Source: Amoebidium appalachense
Lineage: Eukaryota; Ichthyosporea
NCBI GenBank assembly: GCA_963693365.1
Contig: CAVNZM010000003.1
Location: 13,020,001 to 13,084,000 of the forward strand
Direction: 5' to 3'
Length of the DNA: 64,000 nucleotides
Shown here: one piece after another, positions 28,086-37,038 of the stretch
Position numbering within the stretch: position 1 is the stretch's first letter
How the letters are laid out: the number at the start of each line of letters is the position of its first letter
Notes under the pieces: generated by a model
Told to the model about the DNA's origin: nothing
The model's database searches: none
What the model saw: the letters and a program-made list of their open reading frames with translations, nothing else
Translations under genes and position numbers: made by a program

Positions 28086-28955
28086 ATGTACCCTCTGCCA
28101 CGCGTAATACCCGCCGGGGTGATGGAGCTGGTGCAGGCTGGCGGCAAGGAGGAGGCACGTGGGGTGTTCATGCCGCGCCGCCCGCCAGACTACCCGGAGG
28201 ATGTGTGGGAAACCAAGCAGCGGATCAAGGCGATTGTGGATGTGCCTGTGTATTGGTTTGTGTGCCAGGAGGGGCGCCCGTTTACCCTGGGCAGCCTGCT
28301 ACACGTGGCTGGCTTTGAAGACACGGGGAAAATGGCGCTGTTCATATGCGCACAGCGGGCCTGGGGGTTTGTGTTCACCGAGGGGATAGGCCGTGCATAT
28401 GCCCAACAGAGGCAGGCACGCAAATGTGAGCGGCTCACCTGGGACACGTTCCTGCGGCTGACTCTGCGGCCCAGACTGGCAAAACTGCAGGGTGTGCGAG
28501 ACGCACGGACGCTGAAGGGGGGGATGGCACGTCTGGCCATACATGCCGTGGAGTATGTGCGCGACGGTGACCAGCTGGTGGTGAAGGACAGGCGCGACCT
28601 TGAGCCGCGTGTGCTGAGACTGGTGCGAGCCATCGGGGAGGACGGCGATTTGGACGTTGACGGTGCGAGCGAGGGGCCATCGCAGGCGGCTGTAAGCCAA
28701 CAAATCCGCGAGGGCAGACACCGGTGGCCCATGAGGCTGGCGGGGGTGCTGTGGACGTCCGGCCAGCCACCCGCCCCGCCCCGCCCCTTTGCCCAAGCCC
28801 AGCTGCATCTGGACCTGCTGCCCGCACGCACAGACGGTGCTGGTGCGGACCGGGGCCTGCAGTACCAGCCCGAGGGCCGCGAGGACCCGGTGCAACTGCA
28901 AACAGGAGGGGCTGGTGCCGATTTAGAGATGCAACCGGGCTTTTTTTCACCCTAG
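28086..28955 (+). CDS. hypothetical protein
   Basis: 289 residues from ATG 28086. The frame is open further upstream but lacks an earlier ATG. The first 200 residues are mixed and well-structured (YPEDVWETKQRIKAIVDVPV, PFTLGSLLHVAGFEDTGK, FICAQRAWGFVFTEG). The last ~80 are Pro/Ala/Gly-rich and probably disordered. The stop is 18 bases before the ATG of the next gene, so the two are tightly packed. A long minus-strand frame inside it is a shadow caused by high GC. No family recognised. Confidence 0.65.
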   Translation: MYPLPRVIPAGVMELVQAGGKEEARGVFMPRRPPDYPEDVWETKQRIKAIVDVPVYWFVCQEGRPFTLGSLLHVAGFEDTGKMALFICAQRAWGFVFTEGIGRAYAQQRQARKCERLTWDTFLRLTLRPRLAKLQGVRDARTLKGGMARLAIHAVEYVRDGDQLVVKDRRDLEPRVLRLVRAIGEDGDLDVDGASEGPSQAAVSQQIREGRHRWPMRLAGVLWTSGQPPAPPRPFAQAQLHLDLLPARTDGAGADRGLQYQPEGREDPVQLQTGGAGADLEMQPGFFSP

Positions 28956-28973
28956 GGGCACCCACACGCGACT

Positions 28974-29876
28974 ATGATGGCCAACTTTGCGGAGACAACA
29001 AAGGAAGAGAGGGCAGACATGCTGCGCCTGCAGCTTCCCCTCTTTGGTTTCCGCACCCTGCAGCGGCTGGGTGAGCAGTGTGGCATGGACGTGAAGTTCA
29101 TGCCCAGGCATGTGCTGTTGGAGAGCTTGAAGAGCAAGGTGGAGACCTGCCCGGTGCTGGACACGCTGGGGCTCGTGAGTATGCCTGCAATGTTGGTGGT
29201 GGGACCAGTGGTCTACACCATGGGCCACTACCTGGTCACCACTGTTGGGGCCATGATCCGGTGGACTGGGCAGTTGACAATCGGGATCATAGCGGATAGG
29301 CTGATTGTGCCATGGTTATCGGCTAGCTCGATACTGACCCAGGTGACAATGGGAGCCGGATTTGTACCAGGCGGAAAAGGAAGGGGCAGCGGTCACGGTG
29401 GCCAGGCCAAAAGCCCTGCCACCAATTTAGGGGGTGCCACAGATGCCCGCGGACCCAGCCTGGCCCGGACAGTATGGGGAGTTGTGAAAGACGTCAAAAA
29501 CATGCTGTTCCAGAGTGTGGGCAGGGGTTGCGAGGCTGTTCCTGGGGTCTCAATGGGCAGGCTGGGCGGGGTTGTGATGCTGGTTGCCGCCAGTGCACTC
29601 GTTCCGCGGTTTCCGTTTGCGCAAATTGCACGGATGGTGCTCACCACCGGTGCGCTGCCATCCCCGGCTGGTGCAGCAGCAGGCGCCAAAGGGGCCGGTG
29701 CACGTGCCCCAGGTGCTGACAGAAAGCGGGGAGGTGGGGAAAAGAGAGTCCGTTTGGACGCTACATGGGACTCGTTCGAAGACAACGTCCCAGATGGCTT
29801 TTTGCACTTCCCATCCACGGAGCAATGTGCCGCGTGCAGCAGCGGAGCCAAGCGGCGCCGGGTGGGGCGCGTGTGA
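28974..29876 (+). CDS. hypothetical membrane-associated protein
   Basis: 300 residues from the tandem ATGs at 28974. The N-terminus is polar (ETTKEERADMLRLQLPLFGF). Two hydrophobic stretches lie at about residues 62-88 (LGLVSMPAMLVVGPVVYTMG) and 90-115, and another near 195-212 (LGGVVMLVAASALVPRF). The C-terminal third is Gly/Ala/Lys-rich with basic clusters (DRKRGGGEKRVR) and a Cys pair near the end (CAACSSGAKRRRVGR). No family recognised. It directly follows the 28086 gene and precedes the VLTF2-like gene. Confidence 0.6.
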   Translation: MMANFAETTKEERADMLRLQLPLFGFRTLQRLGEQCGMDVKFMPRHVLLESLKSKVETCPVLDTLGLVSMPAMLVVGPVVYTMGHYLVTTVGAMIRWTGQLTIGIIADRLIVPWLSASSILTQVTMGAGFVPGGKGRGSGHGGQAKSPATNLGGATDARGPSLARTVWGVVKDVKNMLFQSVGRGCEAVPGVSMGRLGGVVMLVAASALVPRFPFAQIARMVLTTGALPSPAGAAAGAKGAGARAPGADRKRGGGEKRVRLDATWDSFEDNVPDGFLHFPSTEQCAACSSGAKRRRVGRV

Positions 29877-29965
29877 TGGGAACGCCAATATGGACACCGG
29901 ACGCTATTTGGTGCCCTTGTACATAAGCCCTGCACACGTCGGGTGTGTGCCAGTCCAACACCGTC

Positions 29966-30751
29966 ATGCAAATCACCAGCAGACACAGGTACATAGGCAG
30001 CGTGGGTGGGCCCATCACCCGCCGCGGGCCGCGCCCACTGCCCGACCCAGTCCACCTGCCAGGCAGTGGCCGTCATGCCCCCATGGTAACCGTTACGCCG
30101 CCGGCCACGCACTGCTGGCACTGCACGTACCCCTTTGACACAGACCCAATCGGTATCCCCTCGAGTATAAACGGTGGAGTGCTCCGTGTCACAGGCAGCT
30201 TCTGCTCTTTCAACTGCGCAGCCGCCCACCTCAAATACACGCTGCGGGCCCGCTCTCGCAGTGGCTACCTGCTGGCATACATGTACAAAAAGATGACCGG
30301 CCGCAACCTGGAGCGGGTACGGGAGGCCCCGCCCATGCAGATGTTGCAGCGTTTTGGCGGGCACATGACCATCGAGGAGTTTCGGCGGGACTCCACCGTG
30401 CACCCTGGGCTGGTATACGATTCTGTACCGTTCAACTGCATTCCGATGAGCTACAATGGCCATGTGTATGACCTGGTGGACAACCTGAACATGCCACCTA
30501 CCACCAACCAGCCAGCAGCGGCAGCTGCTCCTTGCCCACGGCCAGCAGCCATGGAAAACAAAGGGATGAGGCGCCGCACAAAGCCTGTGACTGCCCCAGC
30601 AGAGACACCCGCACTGGTGGCAGACGAGGAAAAAGGCACACAAAGCCACCACACAAAAGGAGGGCGGCAGCGGAAGTGCACAGACCACCCGCCGGAGGCA
30701 ACCAGTCCAGCACATGCGCTCGGACGGGAGGTTCCGCAGCTCGATTTCTAA
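29966..30751 (+). CDS. VLTF2-like MYM zinc-finger protein
   Basis: 261 residues from ATG 29966; a GTG 21 bases upstream is possible. The zinc site is clear: C50-W-H-C53, then C80-SFN-C84 within VTGSFCSFNCAAAHL. These are followed by LLAYMYKKMTGRNLER, APPMQMLQRFGGHMTIEEFR. This is the layout of the MYM-type late transcription factor 2 family widespread in nucleocytoviruses. The protein is expected to act with VLTF3 in switching on late genes. The last ~85 residues are Pro/Ala/Lys-rich, disordered and basic. AATAAA at 30858-30863 follows. Family match from sequence; role from the family. Confidence 0.85.
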   Translation: MQITSRHRYIGSVGGPITRRGPRPLPDPVHLPGSGRHAPMVTVTPPATHCWHCTYPFDTDPIGIPSSINGGVLRVTGSFCSFNCAAAHLKYTLRARSRSGYLLAYMYKKMTGRNLERVREAPPMQMLQRFGGHMTIEEFRRDSTVHPGLVYDSVPFNCIPMSYNGHVYDLVDNLNMPPTTNQPAAAAAPCPRPAAMENKGMRRRTKPVTAPAETPALVADEEKGTQSHHTKGGRQRKCTDHPPEATSPAHALGREVPQLDF

Positions 30752-30887
30752 ATTTGTGAAAATAGACAACGGCCAGCCACCAGCCAGCTAAAGACGTGCC
30801 TGCACCAGGCAGTGTTGAGGGCATACAACAGCGCTTGGACGGCGGCAACCGACAAATAATAAAATAATACCAATATACACTTCAGAA

Positions 30888-31037
30888 ATGTCTGGGTTAT
30901 ACACCACAATGGTGGCTTGTGTTGTTGTGTGCGTCTGGGCCCTTCTCTATCTGCAGGTGTTGGGCTCTGAAAGATTTGACGGTGTATTGGACCCAAAGTC
31001 CATCACTGAGCGGTTTATCCCCGCCAACTTGTATTAG
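30888..31037 (+). CDS. small single-pass membrane protein
   Basis: 49 residues from ATG 30888 to TAG 31035-31037. Residues about 8-26 (MVACVVVCVWALLYLQVLG) form one membrane helix after a short N-terminus; a polar tail ends RFIPANLY. It fits between the poly(A) signal of the VLTF2-like gene and the next C tract. Many nucleocytoviruses encode such tiny virion membrane proteins. No specific family recognised. Confidence 0.5.
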   Translation: MSGLYTTMVACVVVCVWALLYLQVLGSERFDGVLDPKSITERFIPANLY

Positions 31038-31039
31038 CT

Positions 31040-31233
31040 TACAAACCCCCCCCCCCCCCCCTCTTACCCTCACTCCCACCTCCACTCTCCTCCTCCCCCC
31101 CCCCCCCCATCCCCCCCCCCCCCAACCCCAACCTCCCGTGTCCCCTCCCCGTACCTGGCTCTTGGCTCTTGTGACATTTTTAGAGCCAAACACCACACAC
31201 CTAGATTTTTATTCCCCCTTTCTAAACGCCACC
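31040..31233 (+). repeat. C-rich tract before 31234 gene
   Basis: C/T-rich sequence at 31046-31140, then TGACATTTTTAGAGCC and a short AT-rich stretch with TTTTTATTCC before ATG 31234. Confidence 0.5.
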
Positions 31234-31798
31234 ATGAACACCCTTGCACCCATGGCTACAGACAACACACAGACCGTGCTGCCCAAGCCTACTCGTCTGG
31301 CTGACAGGGACGAGCCCATCCCAGGCCAAAAGTATGTTGTGTTCAGCGTGGCTGGGGGCGGGGTGCAACCAGCGGCTCGATGTAGATGGCAAGCTCGCAG
31401 TCAAAGTGCGGGCCGTGTTTGACAGCCTGTCCGCCGCGGAGACTTACGCACGGCAACTGGGTGACATAGCATTTGATGTGATGGTGTCAGAAACAAATCT
31501 GTGGATGTTGCTTCCTCCTAGTCCAGCCCAAGTGGAGAAAGTGGTCTACAAAGACGGCCTGCTGAACCAGCTGGTGAAAGAAAGGCAAGAGGAGCAGTCT
31601 ATTCTTGACAAAGTCATGGAGAAGGAGTTGGTGGAACGCACGCAGAAGGCCCTCCAACTCGAAAACCGCATACAGGCAAGCAAGGACAAGGCCAGGCAAT
31701 TCAACGCACTACGCACAGGCACAGAGAACGGGGCACCCGCAAAGAGGCGGGTTGTGGAGGCTGATTCAGACACGGACGGAAGCTCTGGTACAGTTTAG
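31234..31798 (+). CDS. nucleocytovirus-conserved protein, frameshifted
   Basis: The N-terminal part starts at ATG 31234 (PIPGQKYVVFSVAGG) and the C-terminal part lies in the next frame from about 31368 to TAG at 31796-31798. Together they would be about 187 residues. The break is at GGGGGCGGGG near 31360, so one extra G is the simplest reading. The second part contains KVRAVFDSLSAAETYARQLG and FDVMVSETNLWMLLPPSPAQ. This matches a small family found across nucleocytoviruses in which the motif is usually FDVFVGEVGKWLPWDP. Its function is unknown. The coiled end is Lys/Gln-rich. AATAAA at 31821-31826. The family match across the break argues for a single gene with an indel or sequencing error. 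Confidence 0.65.
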
Positions 31799-31900
31799 GA
31801 GAAGGACATGTGTATCCAAGAATAAACAACTCAAGAAAAACCACGGAGTGGCGAGAGCCATGTACACGGCATCAACTCCCACCACTTTTCCCACACAGGG

Positions 31901-32192
31901 GTTGGAAGATGGTATCGTTATCCAGTCCGATCGCATGAATCAGATCATGATCGGCTGGTGGCCTGCGAGATCTTAACCGATCTCGTAGCTCAGTTGGTAG
32001 AGCACTCGACCGGAGATAGAGGGGTCGCGGGTTCAAATCCCGTCGGGATCATCTTTTTTCTCATCCTCTCCTCGCTGGGGTAAAAGCCAGCACGCCTTTA
32101 CTGGCGTCATCACAACCATCGGCAGTGGTTAGGTTGTGATCTCAAGGCTAGCAAGATCGCTAGTCTCTGCACCAGGACAAAATCCAAAATGG
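31901..32192 (+). repeat. tRNA-derived SINE-like element, copy 1
   Basis: ~292 bases beginning TTGGAAGATGGTATCG, with a tRNA-like segment in the middle and a tail through CACCAGGACAAAATCC. Repeated at 32272-32563 with one T more. The pair is inserted between CACAGGGG and GTAATTCACG without an obvious target duplication. Confidence 0.65.
31979..32051 (+). tRNA. tRNA-like sequence, probably SINE head
   Basis: 73 bases with a 7-bp acceptor stem (GATCTCG with CGGGATC), a D arm with TAGCTCAGTTGG (Pol III A box), and GGTTCAAATCC (B box) in a good T arm. The nominal anticodon would be GGA, but position 33 is C rather than T and the anticodon stem has a mismatch. A serine tRNA would also need a long variable arm, which is absent. 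So it is more likely a tRNA-derived element than a working tRNA. Confidence 0.4.
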
Positions 32193-32271
32193 TAGCATGA
32201 ACAGAGGTTCAGTGGGGACTGAGGGGGCAGTCCACCCTAACCTGATTCTGCGATTCGTCCTGAGTGGGGAT

Positions 32272-32563
32272 GTTGGAAGATGGTATCGTTATCCAGTCCG
32301 ATCGCATGAATCAGATCATGATCGGCTGGTGGCCTGCGAGATCTTAACCGATCTCGTAGCTCAGTTGGTAGAGCACTCGACCGGAGATAGAGGGGTCGCG
32401 GGTTCAAATCCCGTCGGGATCATCTTTTTTTCTCATCCTCTCCTCGCTGGGGTAAAAGCCAGCACGCCTTTACTGGCGTCATCACAACCATCGGCAGTGG
32501 TTAGGTTGTGATCTCAAGGCTAGCAAGATCGCTAGTCTCTGCACCAGGACAAAATCCAAAAGT
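32272..32563 (+). repeat. tRNA-derived SINE-like element, copy 2
   Basis: Near-identical to 31901-32192. About 80 unrelated bases separate the copies. Confidence 0.65.
32350..32422 (+). tRNA. tRNA-like sequence, second copy
   Basis: Identical to 31979-32051, with the same non-canonical anticodon loop and the same T run afterwards (a possible Pol III terminator). Confidence 0.4.
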
Positions 32564-33360
32564 AATTCACGTGCAGGGGCAGATGGATAGGGGCACCGGA
32601 AGTGTACTATATGATACCCCCGGGATTCCAAATGTGCCTATCCAATTTAGCACCACTCTTCCCACACAGGGGGTGATTCACGTGCAGGGGCAGATGGATA
32701 GGGGCACCGGAAGTGTACTATATGATACCCCCGGGATTCCAAATGTGCCTATCCAATTTAGCACCACTCTTCCCACACAGGGGGTGATTCACGTGCAGGG
32801 GCAGATGGATAGGGGCACCGGAAGTGTACTATATGATACCCCCGGGATTCCAAATGTGCCTATCCAATTTAGCTTCACTTTTCCCACACAGGGGGTGATT
32901 CACGTGCAGGGGCAGATGGATAGGGGCACTGGAAGTGTACTATATGATACCCCCGGGATTCCAAATGTGCCTATCCAATTTAGCACCACTTTTCCCACAC
33001 AGGGGGTGATTCACGTGCAGGGGCAGATGGATAGGGGCACTGGAAGTGTACTATATGATACCCCCGGGATTCCAAATGTGCCTATCCAATTTAGCACCAC
33101 TCTTCCCACACAGGGGGTGATTCACGTGCAGGGCAGATGGATAGGGGCACCGGAAGTGTACTATATGATACCCCCGGGATTCCAAATGTGCCTATCCAAT
33201 TTAGCACCACTCTTCCCACACAGGGGGTGATTCACGTGCAGGGCAGATGGATAGGGGCACCGGAAGTGTACTATATGATACCCCCGGGATTCCAAATGTG
33301 CCTATCCAATTTAGCACCACTTTTCCCACACAGGGGGTAATTCACGTGCAGGGGCAGATG
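32560..33360 (+). repeat. 110/111-bp tandem array
   Basis: Seven units containing GATTCACGTGCAGGGGCAGA, GGAAGTGTACTATATGATAC and CCTATCCAATTTAGC. The first five are 111 bases and keep one open frame of a 37-residue repeat; the sixth and seventh lack one G and shift frame. Confidence 0.85.
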
Positions 33361-33775
33361 GATAGGTTCGTCCAAACTCCCAGGCACACTGTAAGAAGTG
33401 GGGGTTCATTTGGGCTAAGCTTTAAATTATCAGTATGGGCTTTACCACCATTTTGCGAGTTCGGAAGTGCCGTTTGAGCTTTTTTTCCAGCACAAGCAAG
33501 ACCCAGCAGTGATGACACTGGGACGGCCTAGTGGACAAAGGGTTGTCCTTTCAAAGGTTTTCAGAACCCAAGAACAATGTCTCACCTATGCTGATAGCGA
33601 GTGCCCGCCTCACCAGTGCATTATAGCATATGACCGGAAGGGTTCAAATACAAGCCAGAAAGAATTCTAGAGCGCGCTCACATTGAAAGACTTAATATGG
33701 CATCTCCATAACACACCTCCTGACCAGCGTCATATGTATGAAATGTGCCGGGCAGATGCTGGGGGTTACACACAC

Positions 33776-33937
33776 AACCCCCCCCCCACACACACACACA
33801 CACGCATACACACACAACCCCCCCCCCCACACACACACACACACGCATACACACACAACCCCCCCCCCCACACACACACACACGCATACACACACAACCC
33901 CCCCCCCACACACACACACACGCACGCACACAAAGCA
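33776..33937 (+). repeat. CA/C minisatellite
   Basis: Four copies of a ~38-base unit of ACACACAACCCCCCCC and ACACACACACACACGCAT. Confidence 0.85.
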
Positions 33938-33944
33938 CTGCAAA

Positions 33945-35279
33945 TCAATCACAAACCAAAGCTGGGATGATGTTACTGGGAAGAGACGTGTCCACACACA
34001 GCCAACTGGGGTCAGTCTGACACAGGATGGCTACCAGAAAAACCAACTCAAAGGTGGACACGTCTCTTCCCGGTAACGAAGATTTTTTGGAATCGCCAAA
34101 TCTCAAAAGCCTGATGTTCAGGCTTTTGATTTCTACTTCGTCATCAAAGTTACGTCTCACGTAATCACTCGCCGCATGTCTATCCAGATCACGCACCAAC
34201 ATCGTATAATCAATAAGACTGGCATATTCTACTCCTTCACACACTGCAGTCCGAATGACACGGTCACCAATACAGATGATGTCGCCTTTTTTTGCGGCGA
34301 CCTCGTCTCCGGTTAACATTGTTTCGGTGTGTTCCGTTGCCATGGTTCGCGAGACTGAGGTTTGGGGTTGTGTGTCTGGTTCTTTTATACCCTCCCAATC
34401 CTTGTGTGACAACAGTCGTGCAACGTACTTGGCACAGGTTCTGCGGAACTCGTGAGCGCGCTTGCCGGGGAGAATGTAGATGAGCTCAAGGAGGGTGGTG
34501 AAGGGTGCAAATGGAGCCGCCTTGCCCCTTGTGCAGTCTAGCTCTAGAGGCCTGACTTGCCTCACTATGTCAGCGATGCTAGATGCGGGATCCAAAAATG
34601 TTTGGTTACTGACACCCTTACCATTTACTGAGGACTGGGAGTCCACAGCACAGAGGCCAACCAACCGCTGCCATGCCTTCATGGCGGCATCACGGGACCC
34701 CAGCAACAGCTCAAACACGTCCACCACCGAGGCCATGTTCATGCCATCCACTTTGGTAACACGGATGTTGGCCCCCTTGAACAGCGGAAATTCCTCGCCC
34801 AGCTGCTGCAACACATCTGGGGCCGTGTCTCTCACAGACTGCCCGCTGTGTTCCTCTGCTGGCTCCACGGGTTCAGGTGGGGACACAGAGCTGGTGTTGG
34901 GGGCTGGGGCAGCTTCTTTGACCCCAGCATTTGCCCAGTTGTTTGGCAGGGGTACTCGCTTAACCATGCACACCCCTCCCATGCCAGCCTTCTTCAGCAT
35001 CCGCTGCACCGCCACAGGGGTCGCCCCTGGCTTCTCCAGCGCAAACGCAACACGCGTGGTTCCCTGCACAGCCTCCACACAGTCGAGTCCCGCCACCTTG
35101 AATCGCGGAGAGGGTGCAAACAACACATCCAGCAGGGCGGGCACAGATGCAGTGGGCAACACAACCCCATGCCCACGCAGTAAATTGCACTTGTCCTTTT
35201 TGGCAATGTCATGCATCTGCAGCTGGCGCAGGCCGAGGTGCTCGATGGGCACAGGGTAGGCAGGGGTTGGGGCAGCCAT
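33945..35279 (-). CDS. BRO/KilA-N-like domain protein
   Basis: 444 residues from ATG 35277-35279. The middle carries the same bipartite domain as the 18339 gene: SVVDVFELLLGSRDAAMKAW, then LLELIYILPGKRAHEFRRTC and AKYVARLL. The N-terminal 150 residues are less characteristic and contain a Pro/Glu-rich linker. After MATEHTETMLTGDEVAAKKG there is a second globular part (YASLIDYTMLVRDLDRHAAS). The last ~35 codons run through a 24-bp inverted repeat (33972-33995 with 34054-34077), so the original C-terminus may have ended earlier. These proteins are thought to act on DNA; no target inferred. Confidence 0.7.
   Translation of the reverse strand: MAAPTPAYPVPIEHLGLRQLQMHDIAKKDKCNLLRGHGVVLPTASVPALLDVLFAPSPRFKVAGLDCVEAVQGTTRVAFALEKPGATPVAVQRMLKKAGMGGVCMVKRVPLPNNWANAGVKEAAPAPNTSSVSPPEPVEPAEEHSGQSVRDTAPDVLQQLGEEFPLFKGANIRVTKVDGMNMASVVDVFELLLGSRDAAMKAWQRLVGLCAVDSQSSVNGKGVSNQTFLDPASSIADIVRQVRPLELDCTRGKAAPFAPFTTLLELIYILPGKRAHEFRRTCAKYVARLLSHKDWEGIKEPDTQPQTSVSRTMATEHTETMLTGDEVAAKKGDIICIGDRVIRTAVCEGVEYASLIDYTMLVRDLDRHAASDYVRRNFDDEVEIKSLNIRLLRFGDSKKSSLPGRDVSTFELVFLVAILCQTDPSWLCVDTSLPSNIIPALVCD
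33972..34077. repeat. inverted repeat in gene 3' end
   Basis: The arm at 33972-33995 (core GGGAAGAGACGTGTCCAC) is the reverse complement of 34054-34077 with one mismatch; the loop is 58 bases. It lies inside the last codons of the BRO-like gene. Confidence 0.75.
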
Positions 35280-35688
35280 GATGTTGCTTACACCAATGCA
35301 CAGGAAAAAATTCTGGCTTGCACTCGGTGCCTTTCAGAGCTTTATTTACTTTGAATTTGGAATATAGAAGCACAGCACTGGCCCTGTTGGGCCTTGCATG
35401 CATGTGGTTGTAGGATTCAAGACCTATTTGTGCATAATGAAAATCCGCAGAAGGGCCAATATGACGGTATGGCTCCTCGTGGTCAAATTATTGACCGTCG
35501 ATCTAGGCGTATTTTTGCTTCAAAAACACACAGAAGGGCCGTCTGGACGTTTTCTGGTATCGCACAGACTGGGCACAACGTCCCTAGAGCCCCCCCCCCC
35601 CCCCCCCCCCCCGGGCGGGGCGGGCCACATCATGCATTGAAAGCTCTGTGCGGACCACGCGCTGTTGCATTTTTTCAGCAACCACAAA
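35280..35688. other. intergenic, divergent promoters
   Basis: Between the divergent BRO-like and lipase genes. AT-rich near 35340-35365, with a C/G run at 35590-35615. No gene seen. Confidence 0.4.
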
Positions 35689-36678
35689 ATGGCATCCAGA
35701 CCCCAGACACGTGTGCGTGGCAGCCCATATGAGAGGCCACTTCGTGTGTACAGCGGGGGACCCACAGGAGGGGGGCTCAGAGATGCATGGGCAACACTTG
35801 TTGGTAAGATACGAGAGACTGCACGCACCGTGGGAGACACGGCAAAGGAAATAGGGGGCCGTTATGGACACAATCATCCGAGCACACAGTCGGCTCCTGC
35901 CATTGTACACGCACTCTTGGCAACAGACACATTCACACTCGATCCGTTAAACCCCGCCAACATGGACGTTGCTGCCCTTTTGTTTTGTGCGCTTGCGTAT
36001 CTGGATGCTAGCGAGTTTGAAGCCACAAAGGCATTGCTCATGGCACAAGAGTTTGTGTACATCGAGCGTACCAGTACATTGAAGATGGCCATGGTTGTGG
36101 CATACCACCCAGCCACACGAACGGCATATCTAGGATTCAAGGGGTCCAGCAGTGTACAGGATTGGCTGGCAAACCTGAATGCAGGAGCGGTAGCCTCGTT
36201 TACCACCACCACTGCTGAGAGCATCGGTTACCACCCAGGGTTCATGGATGCGGCCCTTACCGTAGACCAGCCTGCTTCGGTGTTTGTGGCAAATTCGTTA
36301 AAAGAAGGGGCAAAGCATTTCGTTTTATGTGGCCACAGCCTGGGCGGAGCCGTGTCTGCCATGGTCACCCTACTCACCGGAATACGCCTACAGGGCCCAG
36401 ACGGGAATGGCACACGTGGTGTGGGCCTGTACAATGTTACATTCGGGGCCCCCAACTTTGCCAAAAACGAGCTTATGCACCGATATAAGATGTGCTTGGC
36501 TCAGCCACCCAGACACTATGCATTAGACACGGATGCGGTGCCCAGAGTAGCATATATGTTTGGGAAACCGGAGGGTCGTATCTCTCTCCCCTGTACAAGC
36601 CTAGCACATTGCCATGGTCTTTTCTATTATGTAGACTCGGTGTGCAAATTACATGGTGGATTGTGTCACTTCAATTGA
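35689..36678 (+). CDS. class 3 lipase
   Basis: 329 residues from ATG 35689. The fold signature is VLCGHSLGGAVSAMVTLLTG, with nucleophile S217 in GHSLGG. D282 in DTDAVPRVAY and H309 in CHGLFYYVD complete a plausible Ser-Asp-His triad in the expected order. AYLGFKGSSSVQDWLANL upstream is the usual oxyanion-side strand and lid region. No signal peptide, so cytosolic or virion location is likely. Class 3 lipases hydrolyse acylglycerols or phospholipids. Homologues occur in several giant viruses and may help in membrane handling during entry or egress; that role is inference. The N-terminal 60 residues are Arg/Gly-rich and unrelated to the family. Confidence 0.85.
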   Translation: MASRPQTRVRGSPYERPLRVYSGGPTGGGLRDAWATLVGKIRETARTVGDTAKEIGGRYGHNHPSTQSAPAIVHALLATDTFTLDPLNPANMDVAALLFCALAYLDASEFEATKALLMAQEFVYIERTSTLKMAMVVAYHPATRTAYLGFKGSSSVQDWLANLNAGAVASFTTTTAESIGYHPGFMDAALTVDQPASVFVANSLKEGAKHFVLCGHSLGGAVSAMVTLLTGIRLQGPDGNGTRGVGLYNVTFGAPNFAKNELMHRYKMCLAQPPRHYALDTDAVPRVAYMFGKPEGRISLPCTSLAHCHGLFYYVDSVCKLHGGLCHFN

Positions 36679-36894
36679 TTTGATTGTACATCAGCCATAT
36701 TCAACATATTTTTGGTAGTTTTTTTTTCTTCTGCTTCACCTTGAGCAACAAAAGCTGGACCTGTGTTTCTAGAAGGATTGCCGTGCTTGGCGTTTATCTC
36801 GCGCTTGTTTCTACACCGACGAAAATTTGATATTGGACCCCATTTTACTTGTGTAACTAGACTTAAACCCCAAAATTTGGCGCTATCTCACAGT

Positions 36895-37038
36895 ATGGAT
36901 CAATTGCCCGATCCGTCGAATTTAACACCGCGTGATTGGGCTATTCGGTACCATTGGGACCGGCTAGTCCAGCCCTGGTTTCGGTGTAATAGTGATGACC
37001 AAAACAATCATACTCGTGTTTTTTTATCTAATAAATAA
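36895..37038 (+). CDS. small hypothetical protein
   Basis: 47 residues from ATG 36895, polar and Asp/Arg/Trp-rich (DWAIRYHWDRLVQPWF). The stop codon overlaps an AATAAA (37031-37036), a compact arrangement that favours a real small gene. No family recognised and no clear promoter; low confidence. Confidence 0.3.
   Translation: MDQLPDPSNLTPRDWAIRYHWDRLVQPWFRCNSDDQNNHTRVFLSNK

Larger units (their letters stand above)
31860..33670 (+). other. disrupted coding region with tRNA-like and tandem insertions
   Basis: A frame opens at ATG 31860 with PTTFPTQG, whose codons match the end of each 110-bp unit of the downstream array. The duplicated tRNA-like element starts exactly there. The array then follows, and its last unit continues as a frame to about 33480, then a shifted frame to 33670 (VVLSKVFRTQEQCLTYADSE). 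It looks like one gene broken by insertion and tandem expansion. No family recognised and no promoter seen, so this is a low-confidence reconstruction of events. Confidence 0.3.

Noticed and set aside
28190-28831. 213-codon minus-strand ORF
   Set aside because: Antisense of the 28086 gene, which has better composition and packs tightly with its neighbour.
31979-32051. Functional serine tRNA
   Set aside because: No U33, mismatched anticodon stem, no long variable arm, and it is embedded in a duplicated ~292-base element.
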